Assembly: GCF_001425485.1 (NCBI RefSeq)
Contig: NZ_LMQW01000017.1
Span: forward strand, 1-45,599
DNA from: Aureimonas sp. Leaf427
GTDB lineage: Bacteria; Pseudomonadota; Alphaproteobacteria; Rhizobiales; Rhizobiaceae
Length of the DNA stretch: 45,599 nt
Direction: 5' to 3'
The notes under the pieces are model-generated. The model worked only from the letters and a program-made list of their open reading frames with translations, did no database searches and was not told the DNA's origin. Each line of letters starts with the position of its first letter. The stretch's first letter is position 1. A program made the position numbers and the translations under genes. This document shows, one piece after another, positions 39,182-45,599 of this stretch.

Positions 39182-39490
39182 TCGTCAGCGCGGGAGCCTG
39201 AACCTTCGTGCCATAGGCCTTCCGGAACGTCCGCCCCACACGACCATCTCTTCGTCCAGCCGACCGATGAGCTTCCGCCAATTTTCAGTGTGTCGGGGTT
39301 CGACGCCCTGCACATCGACGATCGGCTGACCGTCGTCTCCGATGACCGATGTCAGGTCGCCGAAAGTCTCCTCCGCTGCCAGCATAGCCGCACCGAAAGC
39401 ATTGAGGGCGTCATGATAGCGGTCGATCGGCGTATCGCCTGGCCGCTTCGCCTTCATCTTCCCGCGGGGCGGGATATCGTTGCGGAGATA

Positions 39491-40521
39491 GAGCGTTTTC
39501 CGATCAGTCTGCGTCGTAGCCAGCGGTTTTGAAGTAGTTGGCGCATTCAGCGGGCAGGAAGAGCGTGATGAGCGTGCCGACGGTTTGCCAAAGCGCCTCG
39601 ACGGTGCGCTCGGCCTTGGCCCGCATGAGAGCTTTGAGTTTCGAGAAGGCCATCTCTATCGGATTGAAGTCGGGACTGTAGGGCGGGAGGAAGCGCAAGG
39701 ATGCGCCCACCGCTTCGATGGCCGCTCGCACGCCTTCGGCCTTATGAGGGGGAAGGTTGTCCATCACGACGATGTCGCCGGGCGAGAGCGTGGGCACCAG
39801 GACCTGCTCGACATAGGCCCGGAACGCGATGCCGTTCATCGGTCCGTCGAGCACCATGGGTGCCGTCATGCCTGACAGGCGCAGGGCGCCGGTGAAGGTC
39901 GTCGTTTTCCAGTGCCCGTGCGGCACGCTCGAGCGGCAGCGCTCGCCGCGAGGCGCCCTGCCGTAGCGCCGCGCCATCTTCGTCGACAGGCCGGTCTCAT
40001 CGATGAAGACGAGCTTGGCGGGATCGAGATCAAGCTGATCCTCGAACCAGGCTTGGCGCCGCTTCAGGAGGTCCGGGCGCTCCTGCTCGCTGGCGTGCGC
40101 GGTCTTTTTTTCCACGTCGTCCCATGCCGGTCGAAGAAGCGCCAAAGCGATCCGATCCCGACCTTCACCCCGCGCTCTTCCGCCAGACGCCGCTGCATCT
40201 CGTGCAGCGTGATGTCGTCCTTGCCATCGACCAGGCTTTGAAGGAACTCGGCCTCCGCCTCGATGCGGCCCGAGCGTCGGTCCCCGCCCATCGGCAAGGG
40301 ATCGCTGCGACCCGCCCGATCCTGCGAGCGCCAACGCACCGCCGTAGCGATCGCGATCCCGAACCGTTCGGCCGCCGCATGGGTCGAGGCGCCCTCGCGC
40401 ATCGCTCGCAACACGCGGCGCCGAAGATCAACCGACAACGCTCTCGCCATCTTCGCCTCCCTTTCGGTCGGCAGATGGAATCATGGATCAGCTCGCGACT
40501 CTAGCCGGCCGGAAAACGCTC
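39491..40521 (-). mobile_element. IS630-family insertion sequence
   Basis: The element is 1031 bp and is bounded by inverted repeats GAGCGTTTTCCG (39491-39502) and its complement (40510-40521). A TA dinucleotide flanks both ends (39489-39490 and 40522-40523), the usual IS630 target duplication. It carries one transposase in two overlapping frames. It split a backbone gene, and the two halves rejoin in frame when it is removed. Confidence 0.9.
39504..40450 (-). CDS. IS630-family transposase made by -1 frameshift
   Basis: The first frame (ATG 40450) holds the DNA-binding half: [37 protein letters not shown]. Translation would slip back one base on a run of seven A (40105-40111, minus strand) after TTWKKK and continue in the second frame with [39 protein letters not shown]. 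That frame holds the DDE catalytic triad: [16 protein letters not shown] and [11 protein letters not shown]. The A7 run with continuous protein similarity on both sides indicates a programmed frameshift as in other IS630 members. Confidence 0.85.
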
Positions 40522-40670
40522 TAGATGTCGCTGACGGTCTGGTCGGCAGAGTCGTCAGAAAGCCGCTTTACCTCGCCGTCCTCATCGACAGCGCGGGGCG
40601 GCGAACCCTCTTCGTAATCGCGCAGCGCCGACCGAACTGGAACACGCCGTGGATCGAGCGGCGCATGGTG

Positions 40671-40786
40671 TCAGTTCATGGAGTTCGGCGGGTTTACGCC
40701 GAGAATTGACTATCGGCAATCTGAATATTTCGATCGTTAAAATAGATACTTCTTGATTATAATCAGATGATTAGCCGCAGACATGC
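40671..40786. other. AT-rich junction between the element and the oxygenase region
   Basis: This stretch contains a perfect 12-bp palindrome TGATTATAATCA (40754-40765) and a smaller inverted repeat GCCGA/TCGGC (40698-40702, 40713-40717). GC content drops sharply compared with the backbone. It may be the edge of a separate cargo insertion or hold a terminator of the MocR gene. Confidence 0.4.
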
Positions 40787-42091
40787 TTACGTATATAGGC
40801 GCCGGGAGCGTTTAAGACTGTCAGCGAGGGCGGAGGCTACGGCTGGGCATTCGCTTTCGACAAGATTGGCGACACCAATCCGCACTGCCGGCTTGCTTTT
40901 AATGCGGAACACCTCGCCTGCCTGAATAGACCAGCCACGAGATAGCATGGCCTGAACAACATCGCCTTCTCGCTCGACGGGAACCCAGACGTGCAGGCCG
41001 GATGAGCCGAATGCTTCGATGCCGTTGGAGGCAAGCTGCTCGATCAGGGATTGACGACGTGCCTCGTAGCTGCGTGCTGCGGCCCTCATGAGAGCGGTGG
41101 TTTCGGGTGCTGACCACATCTCATAGGCGAGACGCTGGAGTATATGGCTGACCCACCGTGGGCCTAGCGCTTGCTGATCCCGGACCCGGGCGATGGTTAC
41201 GCTGTCACCGGCAGCCAAGGCGAGCCGAAGATCAGGCCCGAGGAACTTAGAAACCGATCGAATCGTCATCCAAGGCCGCTTCTCCGGATCGGAGGGTGCG
41301 GAACTGACCGGCAACGCACCGGACACTTCGCCAGCGTGATCGTCTTCCAATAGGAGAACGCCTGGATTCACATCGAGAATTTGACCAAGTTCGGCAGCTC
41401 GATCAGCTGTCATCCGTCTGCCACTCGGATTTTGCGCGCGCGGTGTCAGCACGACTGCGCAGGCGCCTTTTTTCACGGCGTCTGACAATGAGTCGGGTCG
41501 AACGCCATCCTCGTCCATCTGCAACGCGATGATCGGAAATTCCATCGCCCGAAGCAGGTGCAATACGGAAACGTAACCGGGATCCTCCACGGCCACCGCA
41601 CTTTCGGGAGATAGGCGAGCACGCAATGCCCGTTCGATCGCATCGATCGATCCGGAGATGACCGCGATCTCGGTCGCCGGCAAACCATCGGCGACGAAGC
41701 GTGAGCGTCCGAAGGAAACGAGACGCTCCTCGTCGTCAGCCATCTCGTACCCGCCAGGGGCGTGCGCAAGGTGGCCAAGATAGGCATCGAGCCGTGGCAG
41801 GAATTGTGGATCGACGTTGCCAGACGCCAGGTCTCTTACGTCCAAGGGATGGCTTACGCTTTCACTCGGTATCAACGCTACGCGCGAGCCTTGCCGGCCA
41901 GCTCCTATGATCAGCCCTGCGTCACGAAGCCTTGAGTATGCCGAGGTTACCGTATTTCGATTCACGCCCAGCCGATCCGCGACCTCGCGAACAGGCGGCA
42001 ATTGCTCGCCCGCTTCAATCTGACCTTGGCGAATCGCAATCTCCAGATTGCGGGCGATCTCAGCCGATGTCCGCCCTTCCAGTATGTCCAT
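40787..42091 (-). CDS. MocR-type GntR/aminotransferase regulator
   Basis: A 434-residue regulator starting at ATG 42091, supported by a GAGGAG site just upstream. The N-terminal winged helix (LEIAIRQGQIEAGEQLPPVREVADRLGVNRNTVTSAYSRLRDAGLI) is GntR-like. The rest is a class I aminotransferase fold with the pyridoxal phosphate lysine in RSVSKFLGPDLRLALAAG (Lys282) and NPSGRRMTADR, LLEDDHAGEVSG. MocR regulators sense amine-type ligands or PLP and control adjacent genes. It reads away from the diiron oxygenase operon, which is very probably its target. Confidence 0.9.
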   Translation of the reverse strand: MDILEGRTSAEIARNLEIAIRQGQIEAGEQLPPVREVADRLGVNRNTVTSAYSRLRDAGLIIGAGRQGSRVALIPSESVSHPLDVRDLASGNVDPQFLPRLDAYLGHLAHAPGGYEMADDEERLVSFGRSRFVADGLPATEIAVISGSIDAIERALRARLSPESAVAVEDPGYVSVLHLLRAMEFPIIALQMDEDGVRPDSLSDAVKKGACAVVLTPRAQNPSGRRMTADRAAELGQILDVNPGVLLLEDDHAGEVSGALPVSSAPSDPEKRPWMTIRSVSKFLGPDLRLALAAGDSVTIARVRDQQALGPRWVSHILQRLAYEMWSAPETTALMRAAARSYEARRQSLIEQLASNGIEAFGSSGLHVWVPVEREGDVVQAMLSRGWSIQAGEVFRIKSKPAVRIGVANLVESECPAVASALADSLKRSRRLYT

Positions 42092-42526
42092 CTTCGCTCC
42101 TCGACAACACATTCCAAGCGCTTTGCTCAATCAATTGGCATAGGTCAATTTTGTTGACGTCGTCTCTACGCCTCTTTGCGCTGTGATGCGAGCCTAGAGC
42201 AGAAAACGATTTGTAACGCGGCCTGTCCCACCCTGACCGCGGGTGATTCCTATGAAATATAAGTACCTAAACGTCCGGTCAAAAGGTACTTTCGCCGCTT
42301 GCGGTATGTCGCTCGCCCGCTGTCAAACCGACTGGCTGAGCGGTCTCCATTTCCTACGAGGTCACAGCGGGGATACCTTTCCGATCAGCTTATGTAGACA
42401 TGGCCCTTCAGTTTTGGCATGGGCCATTTTGCCATGATGCTTATGCCATTAAGCGAGTCGCGGGCTTCCCTCGGCGATCGTGAAGTCTAGCGAGGCCAAT
42501 GAGCAGAAGGCAGGAGGGTATGAACC
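42092..42526. promoter_or_regulatory. Divergent control region of the oxygenase operon
   Basis: Two inverted repeats stand out: AAGTACC (42261-42267) with GGTACTT (42285-42291), and ATGGCCC (42400-42406) with GGGCCAT (42421-42427). Both are candidate MocR binding sites between the divergent genes. A GGAGGG ribosome site precedes the oxygenase ATG at 42527. No gene is seen in the gap; promoter boxes are not certain. Confidence 0.5.
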
Positions 42527-43492
42527 ATGGATGCAAGTCTGATTGGATATGACCACCACGACGAGCCGTCACAGTCGCGGAAGTTGCTTCTTCGGATCAG
42601 CGAGAGCTGGAACACGCGAGCCAAGGTTCGCCGAGAGGCGCTTGATCTCACATTCGAGCCAGCACGGGACGATTTTCTCGAAACCCTGCTCCCATTCCAT
42701 CAGCACCCACTTTATCAAGCGTTGAGCGAATGTGACCGGCAGCGCATCCTGTCGTGCGGCTGGCTGATCTACAACGACAAGACGGTTGCCATCGAAACTG
42801 CCATCGTCACACCGAGTTGCAACGACGCTCTCGAAGGACGCATTCCTGGCTTGGAAGGCGGGCTGATGCGAAAGCTGGTCTGCGAGACGCTGGTGGATGA
42901 GGCCTATCATCTCCTGCTGGTCGAGAATGCCAGCCGCATCACACGGCATTATCGCGGATTGGGCGACATTCGCATTCCGACCTTTAACCTCGTTCGCTTC
43001 ATGGAAGAGGCGAAAGCCGGCTGCTCCGAGGGCTGGCAGCGCACGCTTGTTCAGTTGGCTACCTCCGTCGTGTCGGAAATCTTCGTCAGCGACTATCTGC
43101 ATCAGCTATCCGACTGCCATACGATCCAGACACTGAACCGCGCCACCGTTGCCGCGCACCGTCACGATGAACTGGCTCACAGCAAGGTCTTCACCGGCCT
43201 CGCCGAAACCTTCTATCCCGCCTTGGATCGCAAACAGCAGGCATTCTTCGCCGAGGTTCTGCCCAAACCGATCGAGTGGTTCGCCGACATGGAGTTGGAC
43301 ATCTGGGATGACGTCTTAGCGCAATTGGGCATTGTGCAGGGTCGGACGATCGTTGCCGACTGCCGCCCGATGAATGCCAATGCTGTCCGGCGGGTCGATT
43401 ATTCAGGCGTCGTGAATCTCGGGCGCAACATCGGCGTCTTCGACACGATGAGCGGGCGGGATAGTTTCGGACTTCTGGGAATCGCAGCCTGA
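42527..43492 (+). CDS. AurF-like diiron N-oxygenase
   Basis: A 321-residue protein. Seven residues match the iron ligands I recall for the arylamine N-oxygenase AurF with the same spacing: Glu90 (AIETAIV), Glu125 and His128 (VDEAYHLL), Glu184 (VSEIFVSDY), His211, Glu215 and His218 (AHRHDELAHSKVF). The enzyme should use O2 at a diiron centre to oxidise an amine, for example to a hydroxylamine or nitro group. It begins at ATG 42527 after a GGAGGG site and is followed 29 bases later by rubredoxin, so electrons come from a dedicated chain. The substrate is unknown; the amine-sensing MocR regulator next to it fits an amino compound. Confidence 0.88.
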   Translation: MDASLIGYDHHDEPSQSRKLLLRISESWNTRAKVRREALDLTFEPARDDFLETLLPFHQHPLYQALSECDRQRILSCGWLIYNDKTVAIETAIVTPSCNDALEGRIPGLEGGLMRKLVCETLVDEAYHLLLVENASRITRHYRGLGDIRIPTFNLVRFMEEAKAGCSEGWQRTLVQLATSVVSEIFVSDYLHQLSDCHTIQTLNRATVAAHRHDELAHSKVFTGLAETFYPALDRKQQAFFAEVLPKPIEWFADMELDIWDDVLAQLGIVQGRTIVADCRPMNANAVRRVDYSGVVNLGRNIGVFDTMSGRDSFGLLGIAA

Positions 43493-43521
43493 AGCCTCGC
43501 TGAAATGCTGGAGACGATATC

Positions 43522-43716
43522 ATGATCGCCAATGTCCAGGCAGACTATATGCTCCCGATCTATGCCTGCATCCTATGCGAATATGTATATGATGAAAAAT
43601 TGGGTTTACCTGAAGAAGGTATTCCTCCCGGCACCGCATGGAAAGACATCCCAGAAGACTGGTGCTGCCCGGATTGCGGGGCCACGAAGCATGATTTCGT
43701 GGTCAAGGATTACTGA
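43522..43716 (+). CDS. Rubredoxin
   Basis: The 64-residue protein has the rubredoxin fold: [46 protein letters not shown], with Cys16/Cys19 and Cys49/Cys52 binding one iron. It shuttles single electrons from the reductase encoded next to the diiron oxygenase encoded before it. The first cysteine pair reads CILC where most rubredoxins have C-x-x-C-G, a small difference often seen in alkane-hydroxylase rubredoxins. Confidence 0.92.
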   Translation: MIANVQADYMLPIYACILCEYVYDEKLGLPEEGIPPGTAWKDIPEDWCCPDCGATKHDFVVKDY

Positions 43717-43811
43717 AAATTGCGGCAGAGCCTCCGGAGGCGGAAAATCTATCTCGTGGCATTGCGATGCCGCTCGCCATCCATCGGGCGGCATCGATCT
43801 ACGGAATCCAT

Positions 43812-45056
43812 ATGACCATACAGTTCGATATTATAATCGTAGGCGGCGGCCACGGGGGTGCCCACACCGCAGTCGCGTTGAGGCAATCCGGTTTCAAGGG
43901 AAGCATCGCGATCCTGACTGCCGAAGCAGATGCGCCCTACGAACGGCCACCGCTGTCCAAGGAGTATCTCGCAGGTCGCAAGCCGTTCGAACGACTCCTG
44001 ATCCGTCCCCCGGAATTCTGGGCGGACCGTGCTGTAACACTCCGCACTCACGAGCGTGTCGTCGCGATCGACGCGGCGAGGAGACAGGTCACCACCAAAA
44101 GCGGTGTCGAGTTCGGATACGGTGATCTCGTATGGGCCGCAGGCGGCGAAGCGCGACGCTTAAGCTGCGGTGGTCACGACCTAGATGGGGTTCATACGGT
44201 TCGGACCAGAGCGGATGTTGACCGGCTGCACCGGGACATGGCGATCAGCGAACGGGTGATCATTGTCGGAGGTGGCTATATCGGCCTCGAAACGGCGGCA
44301 ACCCTTACCGGGTTGGGGAAGCAGGTCACCGTCATTGAAGCCAGTCCGCGCCTTCTGTCGCGTGTCGCCGGGCCATCTATTTCGCGGTTCGTAGAACGCG
44401 AGCATCGCTCCAACGGCATCGATGTCCGACTTTCGAGTGTGATTGATCGTGTCGAGGGAGTTGGCGGGCGGGCATGTCGCGTTGTGCTGGCGGATGGCGA
44501 GTCGTTGTCAGCCGATCTCGTGATCGTCGGCATCGGCATCGATCCGGTAGTCGAGCCGCTTCGCATAGTCGGTGCGGCCACCGGAAATGGCGTGATCGTT
44601 GACGAACTCGGAATGACGATGCTTCCGAATGTCCACGCGATAGGCGACTGCGCGCTTCAGCCCCATCCTTTCGCATCGGGTCGCTTGATCCGGATCGAGT
44701 CGGTGCAGAACGCCGTCGAGATGGCGGGAACCGTCGCGAGGGCGCTCTGCGGTGAGGCTCCTGTTGCCCGTAGTGTTCCATGGTTCTGGTCGCACCAGAA
44801 CGACCTTCGGCTCCAAACGATCGGCTTCGCGCTCGACCACGACAGAGAGGTGATCCATGGCAACATGGCGGATGGGCGCTTTTCTGTCGCCTATGTGCGA
44901 GACGACCATGTGATTGCGATCGACTGCGTTAATGATCCCAGGTCCTTCGTGGAGGCTCGCTCACTATTCTCGGCGCCAACTGAAAATCAACGACTCGATC
45001 AGCGCTTCTTGATCAGCACATCGGAGACGACCAGCACAGAGAGATACAGGGGTTAG
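43812..45056 (+). CDS. FAD-dependent rubredoxin/ferredoxin reductase
   Basis: A 414-residue NAD(P)H-dependent flavoprotein of the pyridine nucleotide-disulphide oxidoreductase type. The FAD-binding GGGHGGAHTAVALRQ is at residues 11-25, PYERPPLSKEYLAG marks the substrate side, RVIIVGGGYIGLETAA is the NAD(P)H Rossmann motif, and NVHAIGDCALQPHPFA is the second FAD motif. It resembles ferredoxin reductases of oxygenase systems. The start at ATG 43812 is chosen because the FAD motif follows at once; an upstream in-frame ATG (43767) is possible. It completes the electron chain to the diiron oxygenase. Confidence 0.92.
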   Translation: MTIQFDIIIVGGGHGGAHTAVALRQSGFKGSIAILTAEADAPYERPPLSKEYLAGRKPFERLLIRPPEFWADRAVTLRTHERVVAIDAARRQVTTKSGVEFGYGDLVWAAGGEARRLSCGGHDLDGVHTVRTRADVDRLHRDMAISERVIIVGGGYIGLETAATLTGLGKQVTVIEASPRLLSRVAGPSISRFVEREHRSNGIDVRLSSVIDRVEGVGGRACRVVLADGESLSADLVIVGIGIDPVVEPLRIVGAATGNGVIVDELGMTMLPNVHAIGDCALQPHPFASGRLIRIESVQNAVEMAGTVARALCGEAPVARSVPWFWSHQNDLRLQTIGFALDHDREVIHGNMADGRFSVAYVRDDHVIAIDCVNDPRSFVEARSLFSAPTENQRLDQRFLISTSETTSTERYRG

Positions 45057-45485
45057 TCACCTCCGATCGGCAGTGTAGATCTGTTCTTGACCTCCAATCG
45101 TTCCGCCGGAGAATAGACAGATCAAAGGGTTTCCGCCGAGCTTGCCAAAGAGATCGATCAATTCGGCGTCTTTACTCTTGGACCTTTCAAGAACGATCCC
45201 GCATTGCGCGTCGCGCGCAACCGGGAGCAGGGCTAAATCAATCGGAGATGTTCGCAGGGTTGTGAGAAGCGCTTTGATGATGGCTATCAAAACGCTTGGG
45301 GTTATTTCTGCCAAGTCCGCAAGGGACATCTCGTCAGCGACGTTATCAGTATCAATTGCTGGATCTGTGTCCGGACATTTCGATCGCCTCTCCTCGCGCA
45401 GCAACGTGAATGAAGCGTCACGCGCTCGAGTCAGACAGTCGAGCGCCTCACGAGCGTGTGCGATGAACAGAGGTGGTCCTGTTTT
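45057..45485 (-). pseudogene. Gene truncated at its start by an insertion sequence
   Basis: The open frame runs from just inside the IS end (45485) to TAA-type stop at 45057: ...PLFIAHAREALDCLTRARDASFTLLREERRSKCPDTD...MSLADLAEITPSVLIAIIKALLTTLRTSPIDLALLPVARDAQCGIVLE. It reads as real protein, partly amphipathic helices. The N-terminus is missing because the IS end (TGGTC...GACCA, 45474-45493) interrupts it. A TTG at 45404 could still start a shorter product. The family is not recognised. It is convergent with the reductase gene (no gap). Confidence 0.5.
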
Positions 45486-45528
45486 TCAGACCATCCGGCG
45501 GCGGATTTAGAGTGGAACGCGGTTGTCT

Positions 45529-45583
45529 TTATGCCGCCAATTTCTCATCGGCCCGGCTCATCGCATAGGCTTCATTCGGTGTC
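45529..45583 (-). CDS. C-terminal end of a transposase
   Basis: The last 18 codons read TPNEAYAMSRADEKLAA followed by stop. The T-P-N-E-A-Y ending is typical of DDE integrase-core transposases such as IS3-family members. The rest lies beyond the window. Behind the stop a short inverted repeat TGGTC/GACCA (45474-45493) may be the end of this IS. Confidence 0.5.
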
Positions 45584-45599
45584 AGATCGGAAGAGCGTC
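45584..45599 (+). other. Illumina sequencing adapter left on the contig end
   Basis: The last 16 bases, AGATCGGAAGAGCGTC, are identical to the start of the Illumina TruSeq read-2 adapter (AGATCGGAAGAGCGTCGTGT...). They are not genomic. The right end of the window is therefore an uncleaned contig end. Confidence 0.95.

Overview
This window is high-GC DNA that reads like an integrative/conjugative element or large plasmid of an alphaproteobacterium, most likely a sphingomonad or a relative. The evidence is the gene set and order: a TraG start, a VirD2-like relaxase, a lytic transglycosylase, a TraF-type peptidase, DUF736 and DUF2840 proteins, a RepA/ParA/methyltransferase operon, DUF2285-type regulators, a strawberry-notch helicase, ParB and DUF932 proteins. 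All assignments come from motifs recognised by eye; no database search was possible.

Layout. 1-2.05 kb: coupling protein start (cut by the window edge) and relaxase, minus strand. 2.05-2.6 kb: a likely oriT with an IncP-like TATCCTG nic motif and three copies of a 10-bp repeat. 2.6-9.6 kb: a tightly overlapping minus-strand transfer and replication block; the 3' end of repA carries what looks like an oriV (AT-rich 12-mers, three 17-bp iterons, DnaA boxes). An XRE regulator reads the other way at 9.77 kb. 10-13.9 kb: small accessory genes, including an avidin-family biotin-binding protein with most of its ligand-pocket residues and two genes broken by nonsense codons. 14.3-22.7 kb: an HNH protein, a DUF2493 protein, a Toprim protein, a giant methyltransferase-helicase and an ArdB/KlcA antirestriction protein.

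22.9-33.9 kb is a foreign-looking minus-strand operon that I consider the best candidate for an undescribed system: a 1687-residue P-loop NTPase, a 483-residue zinc-ribbon/RES protein (a predicted NAD-consuming toxin), a 1073-residue protein with an Mrr-like N-terminus, a truncated SAM methyltransferase and a one-helix membrane protein. Several of these genes share start/stop overlaps. Its upstream edge lies inside a truncated backbone gene at about 34.1 kb, so the island was probably inserted into the element. 34.1-39.5 kb returns to backbone genes (hypotheticals, ParB, DUF932) and ends in a gene broken by an IS630-family insertion (39491-40521).

40.7-45.1 kb has a different character: a MocR-type regulator diverges from an operon encoding an AurF-like diiron oxygenase with all seven expected iron ligands, a rubredoxin and a rubredoxin/ferredoxin reductase, which together form a complete three-component oxygenase. 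The window ends in a truncated gene, the end of another IS, and 16 bases of Illumina adapter, so the right edge is an uncleaned contig end.

Working together: the relaxase would nick the oriT and TraG would hand over the DNA. ArdB lies on the side that would enter the recipient first. RepA, ParA and the methyltransferase would establish the element. The NTPase/RES/Mrr island and the oxygenase operon are cargo. Several backbone genes outside the transfer core are broken by single nonsense or frameshift changes, which suggests partial decay.
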